A stretch of DNA of 64,000 bases from Gamarada debralockiae (lineage: Eukaryota > Ascomycota > Leotiomycetes > Helotiales > Hyphodiscaceae), in assembly GCA_002803225.1 (NCBI GenBank), contig NXFV01001839.1, positions 1 to 64,000 of the forward strand. Direction: 5' to 3'. The notes below the pieces were generated by a model. It did not search any database. It saw only the letters and a list, made by a program, of their open reading frames with translations, and had not been told where the DNA came from. Below are positions 23,670 to 33,428 of this stretch, one piece after another. Positions within the stretch are counted from its first letter, which is position 1, and every line of letters starts with the position of its first letter. The translations under genes and the position numbers were made by a program.

Positions 23670-24317
23670 GATGGAAATACGAAAGTAGGGGCTCCAGGAA
23701 AATGTTGAACGGAAGTGTTGCTCACTGCAAATCTCAGAATGATACGTAGGAATTGGCAGCAAACTTATAGAAACTGTTTGACTTGGAATTCCGTGATGAA
23801 CCCTTATAGGAACTGCAGTTTTACAAATTAAGGCGAGATATTTGCTAATGAGTTTAGGTTAATTTTCGGGAGTGGTTGCTCATCCGATGAAGGTACTTGT
23901 ACTGTACAACACTAGATTGTGCCGCTTATCAATCAGGGGTGGTCTCGGCTCCCACGGAGCAACGCAGAAATCACGCACGCATGCACGATTTTGATGACCA
24001 CCAGGACGAGAGTCACTGTGACAGGGTCCCAGAGAGTATTTGGCGTTAGCATTGAAGTCCCACTTATCGAAGTCTAAGACCGGTTTCAACTTACCATATC
24101 CACCAGTAGGTCATTGTAATGCTCACTCATCTGAGCACTTTCATTATCACCAACTGACAGCAAGGTTAAAGTCCTGGACATAGGATGAAAATATTACACT
24201 TAGTCATAATTCGTGGAATGAGCATTCAAACCCCAAATATTTACGGAAAGATTCTAAGAGTAATGGCAAAGAGTATCAATTCAAATAGCACAGCTGTCCT
24301 CTTGTTAGTGACTTGAC

Positions 24318-25437
24318 TTATAGACCACCACTTGTTGAAGGCCTACCCCAAAGCGTCGATGTAATCGATCTTCTAAAACCGGATGCTCCGTTACTAAACC
24401 CCACCGCTTCGCTGCTTCCGAACCCATCACCTTGTCCATCCCCATTTCCGCCCGATCCTGACCCGAACCCACTACCCGAACTTCCACTGCCGCTTCCGCT
24501 AGTCCCCGTTTCAGTACTTGAAGACGCACTCGAGGTGTATGTGACCTCAAAACTCGAATCACTGATCAGGGTCACGTCGGTCAACACTTCATTGTCCGTG
24601 TTCTCGATGGCCATGATGGTCGCGGAGTCGACACCCTCAGACGATTCCGATGTCGCAGCTACACAGTCGGTGAAAGTAACGTTGCCAAAATCTGCGAACG
24701 CAATCAACGAGTTTCCTTCCTCGAAATCTTCAACAATCCATTCAGCATTCTCGCCGCCGAGTGCGGAGGTTGAGGTCAACGATTTGGTAACAGTCTTGCC
24801 GGTAGTGAGGTTCTCGATCGTTGCAGATCCGGTAGTACTGGTTGTAGCATTGACATACATCGAGATAACCTGCGGATAAGTGTTAGCCTTCTTCAACATG
24901 TATAATGTGAGGAGTCATAGCGGGGGTGCTCACATCACCGGCTGAGATAGTGAGATCGAAATCGTAGGCATAATCAGGATACCACTCGTACCAGGCATCA
25001 TAAGACACCTCTCCACTCGTGGATACTGTGAAGTCAACCCCAGTCTGCAAGATTGCAGTGCTGTATGTGTTTCCATCTATCCCCACCCAAGCAGAGGCAG
25101 AATATTCTCCATCAGTAGCGTCGACACCAGATGGCGCAGACGGCGTTGGGACGGTAAATTTGCCAGAGACTGCATTGAAAGTCTGGCCCGAAGGAGGCGA
25201 AGTGATAGCTGCGCCGCTCCAATTCTCACTGTACTGAACGTCGGTAGTGTTACCGGTAGCTGCGTTGGTCTTTGTTTTGGAGTTCGATGAGTCTTTGGAT
25301 CTCATGGTGGTGTCTCGCATTGTGCGAGCACCGGCTCGTCTTTGCAGACGTCGAGAAAGTCCGCCTTTGGAGTGGGGGGCTGCGACGACGGTAGTGGCCA
25401 AGAGCACACTGCTAAGGAGATTGAAAGAGAATTTCAT
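24318..25437 (-). CDS. Secreted glutamic peptidase (eqolisin, family G1)
   Basis: Two exons (24934-25437 and 24318-24869, with a 64-nt intron) give 351 residues. Residues 1-20 form a signal peptide ending VVAA. A basic pro-region with RRLQRR follows. The mature part starts near YSENWSGAA, the family hallmark. Gln131 (ILQTG) and Glu215 (WIVED) correspond to the catalytic Gln/Glu dyad, and DAWYEWYPDY is also conserved. Such enzymes digest protein at acidic pH outside the cell. Unusual is the C-terminal tail of about 60 residues rich in Gly and Ser (from about residue 290), beyond the usual end of the fold. MKFSF is chosen as start because it begins the signal peptide. Confidence 0.92.
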
Positions 25438-27173
25438 AATGAACGCAATCGATGCACGTAGGGAATTGAAAGAGTATGGTAAATAAAATGAAAGCAAAAG
25501 ATATGCCTCTGACGTTTATCGAGAAAAGTGATGAACTGTAGTTGGAAGGGCCGTCGACTTGAGAAATATTCACTTGAATATATCCCCGTAATCATCGACC
25601 TCGGAGCTGGGTTACGCTGCCAGTCGTCTCCCCGCTCTAAGGGATGCGTGGTCTCCCTTGGGGCAATTTTCAGTCTATTCATGGCACCTTGCGCTTTTGC
25701 GGCTGAGCGGTCCCACAGAGTGCAAACAACGAAAGCGGGGCAGGAGAAATGTTTCTTCCATAATCTGTGATATCCTGCCATTACAATGCTGTGCGATAAA
25801 TGATTACGCAGGTGAGTGGCTGGCCGATAAGAGGTATAAAGCTTGAAACAACTGCGACAGAAAATTACGCATTTCGCTGCCCCACACTGAGCCGATTGGG
25901 TTTGCAGGATCATGCCGATTCAGGGACCCGGTTTTATTAGCCGAGCATACGTAGCCCGTGACGACTGCCCCTAGGTTTGAATAATGGCGAATCATGTCCA
26001 CGAACTTTTTTGCTAATGTTTTTTGAAAAGAGAGATATAGAGATGAACAGGAGATCACACCCTTTCATACTTTCATCTGATGTCACGAAACTTTGGTGGG
26101 CTATCCTCCATCTAAATATATTTGCTACTTGCCGGCTCCTGTTCAATAGTGAGACCTCTTTGAACGCCTTAATATCCTCCTTGATTCCATAAAGTCAACT
26201 TTAGTGATTTGTTTATCTAGTATCAGACTAAGATTCAGGAGGGAAGACTAAGGGGGTCTCGACCAACTAAGGAGGATGTATCACGTGATTAGATATGGCT
26301 GAGGGTGGGACATTTTGACATTTTCTACTAACAAGAACCCCAATTTCTCCAATATCACTACCGTATAGGTCACGTGGTAGAGCTAATACCTATCCCACAG
26401 TTGTCGGTCCCTAATTCAATAAGCTTCCTATCTCTTATTTTATTATAATATATATAAAAAATTTTTTTATTATTTTTTTTAAATTAATATATATATATAT
26501 ATATATTTTTGGCGTTTAAGAGCTTTTTAAGATAAGTAAATTTGTAACTGGTAGCCTAGAATTTTCATAATACAGAGCCTAAAAAGTTAGCAATTATATA
26601 AGCTTGTAAATGTAGCAATTGATAGCTTAAAATTTTAGCGATTGAGGGCCTGTAAATTACCTTCGAAGTAATAGCTTACTTGCTTAAAGCGCAAAGCTTT
26701 AACAATCAAAGGCTATAACTAATAGCCTGTAGGATCATGATCCTAGGCTTTTATTCACTATTTCTTATTACTTAGGCATGAGATAGGGTGCTAGAAAAGC
26801 GAAGTCTGTACTGTGGTGGGGAAATCGGTCACGTTGATGCCAACTTCGCTTAGCTGGATGTCACGTGCCATGCGACATATCTAAGCTTTTGTCGAACCTT
26901 TCTTTTCTATGAACATATAACAACACAATTTAAGGGTCATTACACATTTTATTATATATATATATATTCGATAGTTGTATCTTTTGTTTTAGTTTTGGGT
27001 CGCAATCAAGTATTCGTCCTTCACTGCGGTCATGTGCGATAACCAGCGCAATCGGGAAGCGCTAATCTCGCATTTCGTTCCTTCTACAGTACAAGACCGG
27101 AAATCTAGAGTTTAGCAGGTTGTGCCTTATTGAGAGCCGTAGAGCCCCCATTGCTCTCAGCTCCTCATTCATC
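25438..27173. other. Intergenic region with AT-rich block
   Basis: No gene is supported. Bases about 26430-26510 are nearly pure A/T including a TATATA run, and the AT-rich character continues to about 26760. TAGGATCATGATCCTA at 26730-26745 is a 16-bp perfect palindrome, and AGGCTAT/ATAGCCT just before it forms another small hairpin. An ATCACGTGAT site is at 26280-26289. This may be an old transposon relic or simply spacer. Confidence 0.45.
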
Positions 27174-29129
27174 TCACCCCCTTCCGCTCCGTTCCGATCG
27201 ACCCAAACTCCCGAAGTACTGAATAGCCGTCTGAAGGTCTCTCTTATCCACCTCATTTTGAGCTACTCCATCCTCCCAGTCGCTAGTCTCAACTAGCTCT
27301 ATCCCTTCTCTGTCCTGGTCATAACATCGACGCCGATTTCTATCTTTCTGCATCTGCTCGATCATGTCGACGAATGCCTCTCCCGTGTCTGCCACAACTC
27401 TGCTATCCAGTACACACTCGATCCTTGGCTGCATGTCTCTTAGAATAATCAAGGCCTTTTTCTTTAGTGAGATGTCGAGACATAGCACGACAACAATCCA
27501 GAGAGGTGGGATGATGCCCATGTCGTAGACAAAGCACTTTGGATATTTAGGGTTGTCAATAAGAGTGTGAGCATGAGCCAAGATCTTCCGGGCGGCCCTG
27601 AGTGGATTGTGCATAGCCGACGGAGCATCGAAAGGTACGGCATTGAATCCATAAAGAGGTATTTCAAGAGAGGTGGCCTGGATGAATAGAGTAGTGGCTG
27701 GTATGAAAGTCGACGTCCCTTGTGGGGTACGAGAATGCTGGAGAAGAGGTCTAAATGCTCGCTGCCATTGTGCTAGCTCAGCACGAAGAGTGGGTGCCTT
27801 GTGGTTCTCGGCCAACTCCAAGAAAAATCTCATGAGCAAAATCGCAGGTGAAGTGGCTCCTTCGGGTAAAGATGTCGACACCTCCAATTTCTCTTCACAA
27901 TCGTGTTCCGGGAAGACTCTAAAGCGAATGCATTCATAGCAATATCTTGCTTCCTCGATTGAGGTAAAATATCGAGGGACTTCAAAACTTTTAAGGTATA
28001 ACTTTGAGCTAATGATTCGATTCTGGACAGGTCGTGAACCCTTGGTTCTGCTCAAAAGGCCAACGACAGGTCTATCGAGACGCATGAAGCACCTCACCAC
28101 TTCTTCCTCGACAAATCCTGTAATGTTTGGCAGAAGCACACCCAAATGTGCCCCACTGTCCGAGTGACTTGGAGAAGGCGATTTGATAACCAGTCGATTA
28201 TTTAACAGATCCAGAGCACTTTGTACGTGTTTGGACGCTGCCTTAGTATCTCCCAAAACTGAGAATTTGGCAGTCAGTGCTTGCTCCAAAGAGGTGAAAG
28301 AATGAAGTTAAGTGGGTCTCATGAGTTTCAAACTCTAGAGATAACCTTCAAGGCTTCTAAGACGGAAGTGAATCTCCTGAAGGTGGATATAATTTGGAGT
28401 ATATTGGTCCCAGAACTACTCACTGGTTTCTAGTGCAAATATCAGAAGAGCTGCAAGCAATGCAACCCTGATGTTTTCTTGGCCCATTGAAAGCTGCTTC
28501 TGAATGCTATTGACAGCTTGAGAGTATTTTTGCAGCGCATACTCTCTATGTTTCTCGATCTCATCTGACCGACCGGGTTTAAGTCTGGCGGATTGCTTTA
28601 ATGCAGCAGTTGCGATTGCCAGCTGTCGAATGGGAGCGTTTTCACAAGCTTGGAGGATAATTCGATTCCAAAGTGTGCTTTCGAAGCCACCAGAGAGCTC
28701 CGACGCGATGTCCCCTTGAAATAATCGGAAGTAACGTCTATCTCGTTCATTCATAGAGTCGTGTGAGCCTGTTAGATGAAACGATCCATACAAAGACAAC
28801 TGCTCTGTACCCTGAGCGACTTTGGGAAGAAGTCTATGTGTGACAGAAGGAGGTTTAGGAGGTGTTCGTTTGAGGGCCTCGACATCTGGGTAGCCTCCAC
28901 ATTCGAGTCCAAACTTAGCACATCTCAGACACCCCGGTTTAAACTCATCGCATTTCACCCGCCTTGTTCTGTCTTTGTGTCAGCTAAAAACAGTCCAACT
29001 CAGTCAAAGCTTGATGGGCTCTACAAACTTGCAGGTCATACAACCAGATCGTGTCTTTGGCTTGCTTGCCCTCTTCCTAGCAATGGGGAGTTCCAGGCCA
29101 GGACTAGCGTCCATTGGCTTAGAAACCAT
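27174..29129 (-). CDS. Zn2Cys6 transcription factor with regulatory domain
   Basis: Exons 29029-29129, 28424-28968, a predicted 11-nt exon 28346-28356, and 27174-28283 give about 588 residues. The first intron (28969-29028) splits the zinc cluster. Once joined, Cys30, 33, 40, 47, 50 and 57 give a perfect CX2CX6CX6CX2CX6C (SGCMTCKTRRVKCDEFKPGC). The basic N-terminus (KRASKPKTR) is common in this class. The rest matches the regulatory region of many fungal Zn2Cys6 proteins, for example RQLAIATAALKQSA. The small exon is required by frame and is the least certain part of the model; an undetected frameshift is the alternative. Targets unknown. Confidence 0.85.
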
Positions 29130-30030
29130 GCCCGCAAGGGAAATACAGTGAGACGGCATGCTAATTGACGCGGCAGGTCACTCGTGACTGTTTGCTATGC
29201 AAAATAAAGTGCGGAGATGATGTGAATACAGCATTTGAGAGTTGGATCCAATACAGAAGTGCGGGCGCAGTTCGAAGATCTCCGTACAAGACGCTAATCC
29301 CCACTTAGCGCTGATCAGCACAAGCTGCTCGTATATTGCAGCCAATAGGACTGTGCATGAAACAACACCAGGAGGATACTTGCTAGAAATCGTTGGACTC
29401 AACTGTCTGCATGAACTCGTCAGAGGTGCCCTCATGGTTATCTAGCAACCTGACTAAATTCGTCACGACAACGATGTCAATGAAAGGGAATATAGAGGTC
29501 ACGTGATTGTTGTTTTCTGCTCCCAAAGATTACTTCGCTCAAATGATTGGGGGACGTATTTAATTATTCAATTTACATGAAAAATTCGCAGTATTAAGGG
29601 AGCACTGCGCGAATGACACCTTTACGATGATTATTAACCCATCCATAGTGTTCACGTGAGCTGAAATTCAGGGCCATTCGGTGACAGCTGGGTTTCTGGT
29701 AAACTGCTCCTCCTTTCCCTGGGTTATATAGTATCATAGCAGTTCATGAAAGGAGGTTCGCGATAAGATTAGGGGTTGAAGCGGGGGGTTAGGACCCTCA
29801 AACTTTACCACTGGTGCAGTGGCATCACCATGAATCATTAGCATAATCCCACATTATTTTTGAAAATCCACAAATTCTCGAAAGAGGACTTTAAGAAATG
29901 CCAAAGAAACGAATCCCCTTCTCGGTGATAAAGAAAAAAAAAACCCCCCAAATAAATGGTTGTTCAGACACTTCTTGTAACCTGGATGGTGATGGACCCG
30001 CGACAGTGTCGGTTTTTCAGTGATATTCTA
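29130..30030. other. Intergenic region, nothing recognised
   Basis: No supported gene. A GTCACGTGATT site at about 29498 and a homopolymer run (A then C) at about 29934-29950 are the only features seen. Confidence 0.35.
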
Positions 30031-30187
30031 TGTCAGTTGAGCTGTATATTGGGGGCGAAATATAGTGGCATTTCTAGGACCTAGCTGATATCTAAGGAGC
30101 TGAAATACAAGGTGGGGAAGAGCTCCTGTTATACTACAAAAGAGGGGGAAATGCAGGCTATACCCAATTAGGCAGTTCCAACCAACA
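30031..30187. mobile_element. Solo LTR, copy 1 (157 bp)
   Basis: The element starts TGTCAGTTGAG and ends CCAACCAACA, the TG...CA ends of long terminal repeats. It is flanked by the direct repeat TTCTA (30026-30030 and 30188-30192), a perfect 5-bp target duplication. A second copy with its own target duplication lies at 49367-49519. No internal retroelement sequence is present, so it is a solo LTR or a member of a very short LTR family. Confidence 0.88.
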
Positions 30188-30220
30188 TTCTATTAATTCT
30201 ACAGTCGAAAGTGCTCTATA

Positions 30221-30516
30221 TACCGTATTAATTGCATAACAAGACCTTATCTTGCAAGTCAACTCGTACCACTTTAGTGTTTTGGAACCAGATCTTTCAA
30301 AAGGAGAAAGGTGTTATAGGTGGCATTAGTTATTAGGCGATATTGATAGGTAAGGCTTGAATCTCGCTGTCAGATCAAGCGTTTATATAAAGTCCTTTTG
30401 ACTTACAAACAATATAAAAGGTCAAATTTTCAAGTTGATTCGAAGTGAAAACTATATATTCTATCCCTTATTCTAATAGTCATAGGTTAGGGTCTTGTAA
30501 AGCAAGTAATACGGTA
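30221..30516. mobile_element. Tc1/mariner-like MITE (296 bp)
   Basis: The two ends are inverted repeats of about 30 bp with four mismatches (TACCGTATTA...TTGC...ACAAGACC). TA dinucleotides stand directly outside at 30219-30220 and 30517-30518, as for Tc1/mariner target duplications. The interior is AT-rich and non-coding. Non-autonomous; no transposase is in the window. Confidence 0.8.
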
Positions 30517-30552
30517 TACACTTGGAAGTCCAGTGATTGCCACTAGTGTGGC

Positions 30553-30570
30553 TTATACCGAAGGTTCTAG
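30553..30570. repeat. 18-bp word shared with 4531-4548
   Basis: TTATACCGAAGGTTCTAG occurs exactly at both places, preceded in both by CTAGT four or five bases upstream. It lies just outside the MITE and may be a scrap of another dispersed element. Confidence 0.5.
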
Positions 30571-31136
30571 TTATACTTACGGTATTACCACTGTATTTGT
30601 CACCCTCTACTAGAAGCTTCTAGGCTGTTCAATATCCAACAGACAGGAAAGGGGAAGCGGAAGATGCGCGGTGGGAAAGAATAACAGAGTTGAGACGGAC
30701 CACCCTAACTGAATATCAAGCGGAGAATACCTCGTCGTCGGAATCCTTATAATTATTCACGCTACTAATAAATTATGCTTACAGTCACCAAGTTTAAACA
30801 AGAACGCCATAGGGCAGCGAACTCCAGTAGCGTCAGATGGAGATCGCGACGCCGCAATGGAAATTCAATATCATAAAGAAACACAACAGGAGAAAAACTG
30901 GCAGTATATTCCCCGGAGGAAGTCGTAACTTCAACAGAAAAAGGGCTTTTCTCGGGCTTGGTTTAGGATGTGCCATCCATCAAAGGGGTTAGACAGGCTT
31001 TTGACTGGAGGCGAGAGAAGTATTATGAGGGAAGAATCCATACTTAGATTACAACTGGAATTTACATGCCTTAAGTTCAATCCCAATATTTCTCCGGTCC
31101 TTGAACAGTTGACACCCCTGATTATATCTCGATAGA

Positions 31137-31961
31137 TCACGCGGTCAAAGCCCATGCAGCTCTGAACTTAATCACCCCCACCAACGACATCAGAGCACCT
31201 ACAAAGCCATCGCTCAAGATCCCATTCTCCGAAGCCCAATGCATGCCCAAAGGAGTGTAAGCAATATCCATCACCGCTGTTCTCCACCAAACCGCCTCTT
31301 CCTGCTCGACATCCTCATTCTCCTTCGCAGAGGCAGCCTTCGACTTCTTCACCTCCAGAAAGTGGCGCGATCTGTAAAGACGCACATATTCAAGTACCAC
31401 GTATGCCAGGAACATCTTCAAGCTTGTCTTCGCCCACTTTTTGATATCGGCTCCGGTCCACCCCTTCAAGACGCCCTTTCCAGCAAGGTAATATCCATTC
31501 TCGTAGAAGTAGTAAGAGCCGAGCGCAAAAGTCTGCGTCCACGATACGACATTAAGAATCGCGTCTTTCGGCGGGTCCAAGTAGTTTCTTTTGACCATGG
31601 CGTAGATTCCAAGGAGACCCCAGAGTCGCGTGAAAGCGCGAAAGTCAGAGCACATGCCAGCGAGAAGCTTCATGCTACTCTCTAGATCGGTGAGCTTCAC
31701 AATGGATGCGCTGCCATGTTTCAACGCGCTGGTGGACGCATTGTTCGCGAAGAGGCGGCCGAGAACCTTCAGCCTTAGGTTCTGGAGGGTAGAAAGCTGG
31801 GATGAGACAAAGAATAGAGAGTATCCAACGAGAGTGAGGGTTGTGTCGACGCCGGCCGAGGTGGAGAGGATTTTGTTGAGGCGCGTTATCCGAGCATCTG
31901 TTTTCGAATGGAACAGGGAATTGATAATGTCGGCCGGTGGTGGGATCTTTTCCGAGGCCAT
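31137..31961 (-). CDS. PEX11-family peroxisomal membrane protein
   Basis: A single exon of 274 residues starting MASEKIPPP. The whole length fits the PEX11 family: a DTTLTLVGYSLFFVSSQL segment, the DFRAFTRLWGLLGIYAMVKR stretch with membrane-associated helices, FYENGYYLAGKGV, and a C-terminal hydrophobic helix. It most resembles the PEX11C-type proteins of filamentous fungi. Role is peroxisome elongation and proliferation. The internal ATG at 31961 is preferred to the upstream one at 32000 because conservation of the family begins about there. A charged loop (KKSKAASAKENEDVEQEE) precedes the last part. Confidence 0.88.
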   Translation of the reverse strand: MASEKIPPPADIINSLFHSKTDARITRLNKILSTSAGVDTTLTLVGYSLFFVSSQLSTLQNLRLKVLGRLFANNASTSALKHGSASIVKLTDLESSMKLLAGMCSDFRAFTRLWGLLGIYAMVKRNYLDPPKDAILNVVSWTQTFALGSYYFYENGYYLAGKGVLKGWTGADIKKWAKTSLKMFLAYVVLEYVRLYRSRHFLEVKKSKAASAKENEDVEQEEAVWWRTAVMDIAYTPLGMHWASENGILSDGFVGALMSLVGVIKFRAAWALTA

Positions 31962-33428
31962 ATCGTGTCTAAGCTTGTCCGTTCTCTGAAATATATGCAA
32001 ATTCTAGGAGAATGTAGATTTGAAAGGAGAAGGACATTATCGCGATGCTATAACCCGGACGCGGTGAGACGAATGTCGGATGTGGGGTTGTGGAGAAAGG
32101 ACCTAGGTATGTAAAAGTCCATCCAACCGAGGCACCAGCCGGGTAGGCGGGTGATCACAATTCTAGTAATAAATGATCGATAAGATCCCTCGCACAGAGT
32201 CTTCAACAATGGTCCTCTTTTTGTATGGATATTAGAGAACTCGTCTCTTATTTTTTTTTATTTTTCCCGGGAACTTCAGCGGAAAAGCGTCCTGTATTTT
32301 CTGGGTGGATCACGTGATCCACTTTACCTCTCTTTGCCCCTGAAGATAAAGGTGAAGGGGCTTGGGAGATTACCTCTTTCGAAAGCGCTGTATCTGGTTT
32401 TAAATGGACAGAAACTATCCTTTATCTTTGCTTTTCTGTCATCGTGACCTGTTCAAGGACCGTAGCAAGTTGCTGAAACATCATACAAAGTCGCGGGCAA
32501 TTGAAACCCGTCCATTTCTCAGGAACGCCAAAATCGCCTAAATCTCTATGCGCTCTAGTTTATTATTACAGTACCCAAAAATTTACTAGAATATGCCCAT
32601 TTCAAAAGGTAGAATAATGAACAGAGGGTATCTAAACTTCTGCCTACATTTTCAACGCCTAAAATTATTAGTTGTATTTTAGAAATGTTTATTTTTGTGG
32701 TCGGTTTTCACGAACTGTCGGTCGATTTACGTGTGGGAAAACACCCGCGCGCAGTGGCGACAGCTAGCCCTCACCGCCAACCTTCTGAGGCTTAGTAGGG
32801 ACCAAGGAGGCGTATAAGGGGGTGGGTTCAGGCCGCCGAATGGGCTTTGGCGCTATATTGGTGTAGGTTGTTCTGGGATTATTCCCCACAAGGCTCTAAT
32901 ACTAGGCGAATGACAATACATTCAGCCGAACGATGATTTTGAATACAGCAGCAGCCAGTGAAGCACTGTAGTTTCCACTCATAGAACGCGGAAATAAGTC
33001 GATTTGGTGGGCATGGGATGGTTTAGTCTATAATGGCACTTCAATTGATTACAAGAGGTCCTGGTCCCTCTTTTGTGCAAAGCACCGCGTCTAGGGATTG
33101 TCCCCAGGCATGGAACAGCCGCTGGGATTCATGCTCAAAAAGGCATTCATGCCGAAAAGTGCGGGTCGCTTATGAGGAATTCCCCGTCCCGCTGGACAAC
33201 CTCAGCGAATGAAAAATAAACTCTTAAGCCGAGAACTTCTTAATGAATTCAAAACAATGCTGTGGCTTAACGCCACTTAGATGAGGTTCGTCACTAAAAT
33301 ACAATGTTTGAAGCCAAAGCCATCAACGGTTCCTTTCACCTCTCTGCCTCCAATTATCAAAGTATCTGTATCAATTTCTACTGTTAAAGCTTCAGGTATT
33401 TATCCGCTGTACCAAACGTCAATTTAAG
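31962..33428. promoter_or_regulatory. Divergent intergenic region with an 18-bp CACGTG palindrome
   Basis: No gene is seen. GTGGATCACGTGATCCAC at 32305-32322 is a perfect 18-bp palindrome around an E-box, about 345 bp upstream of the PEX11 start. bHLH proteins such as Cbf1 or SREBP types bind ATCACGTGAT-like sites; which one would act here is unknown. Confidence 0.4.

Noticed and set aside
26450..26510. TATATA run as a centromere or origin
   Set aside because: It is a short microsatellite; nothing around it supports either role.
29178..29435. 85-codon minus-strand frame upstream of the regulator
   Set aside because: No domain, and it lies in the likely promoter region of the neighbouring gene.
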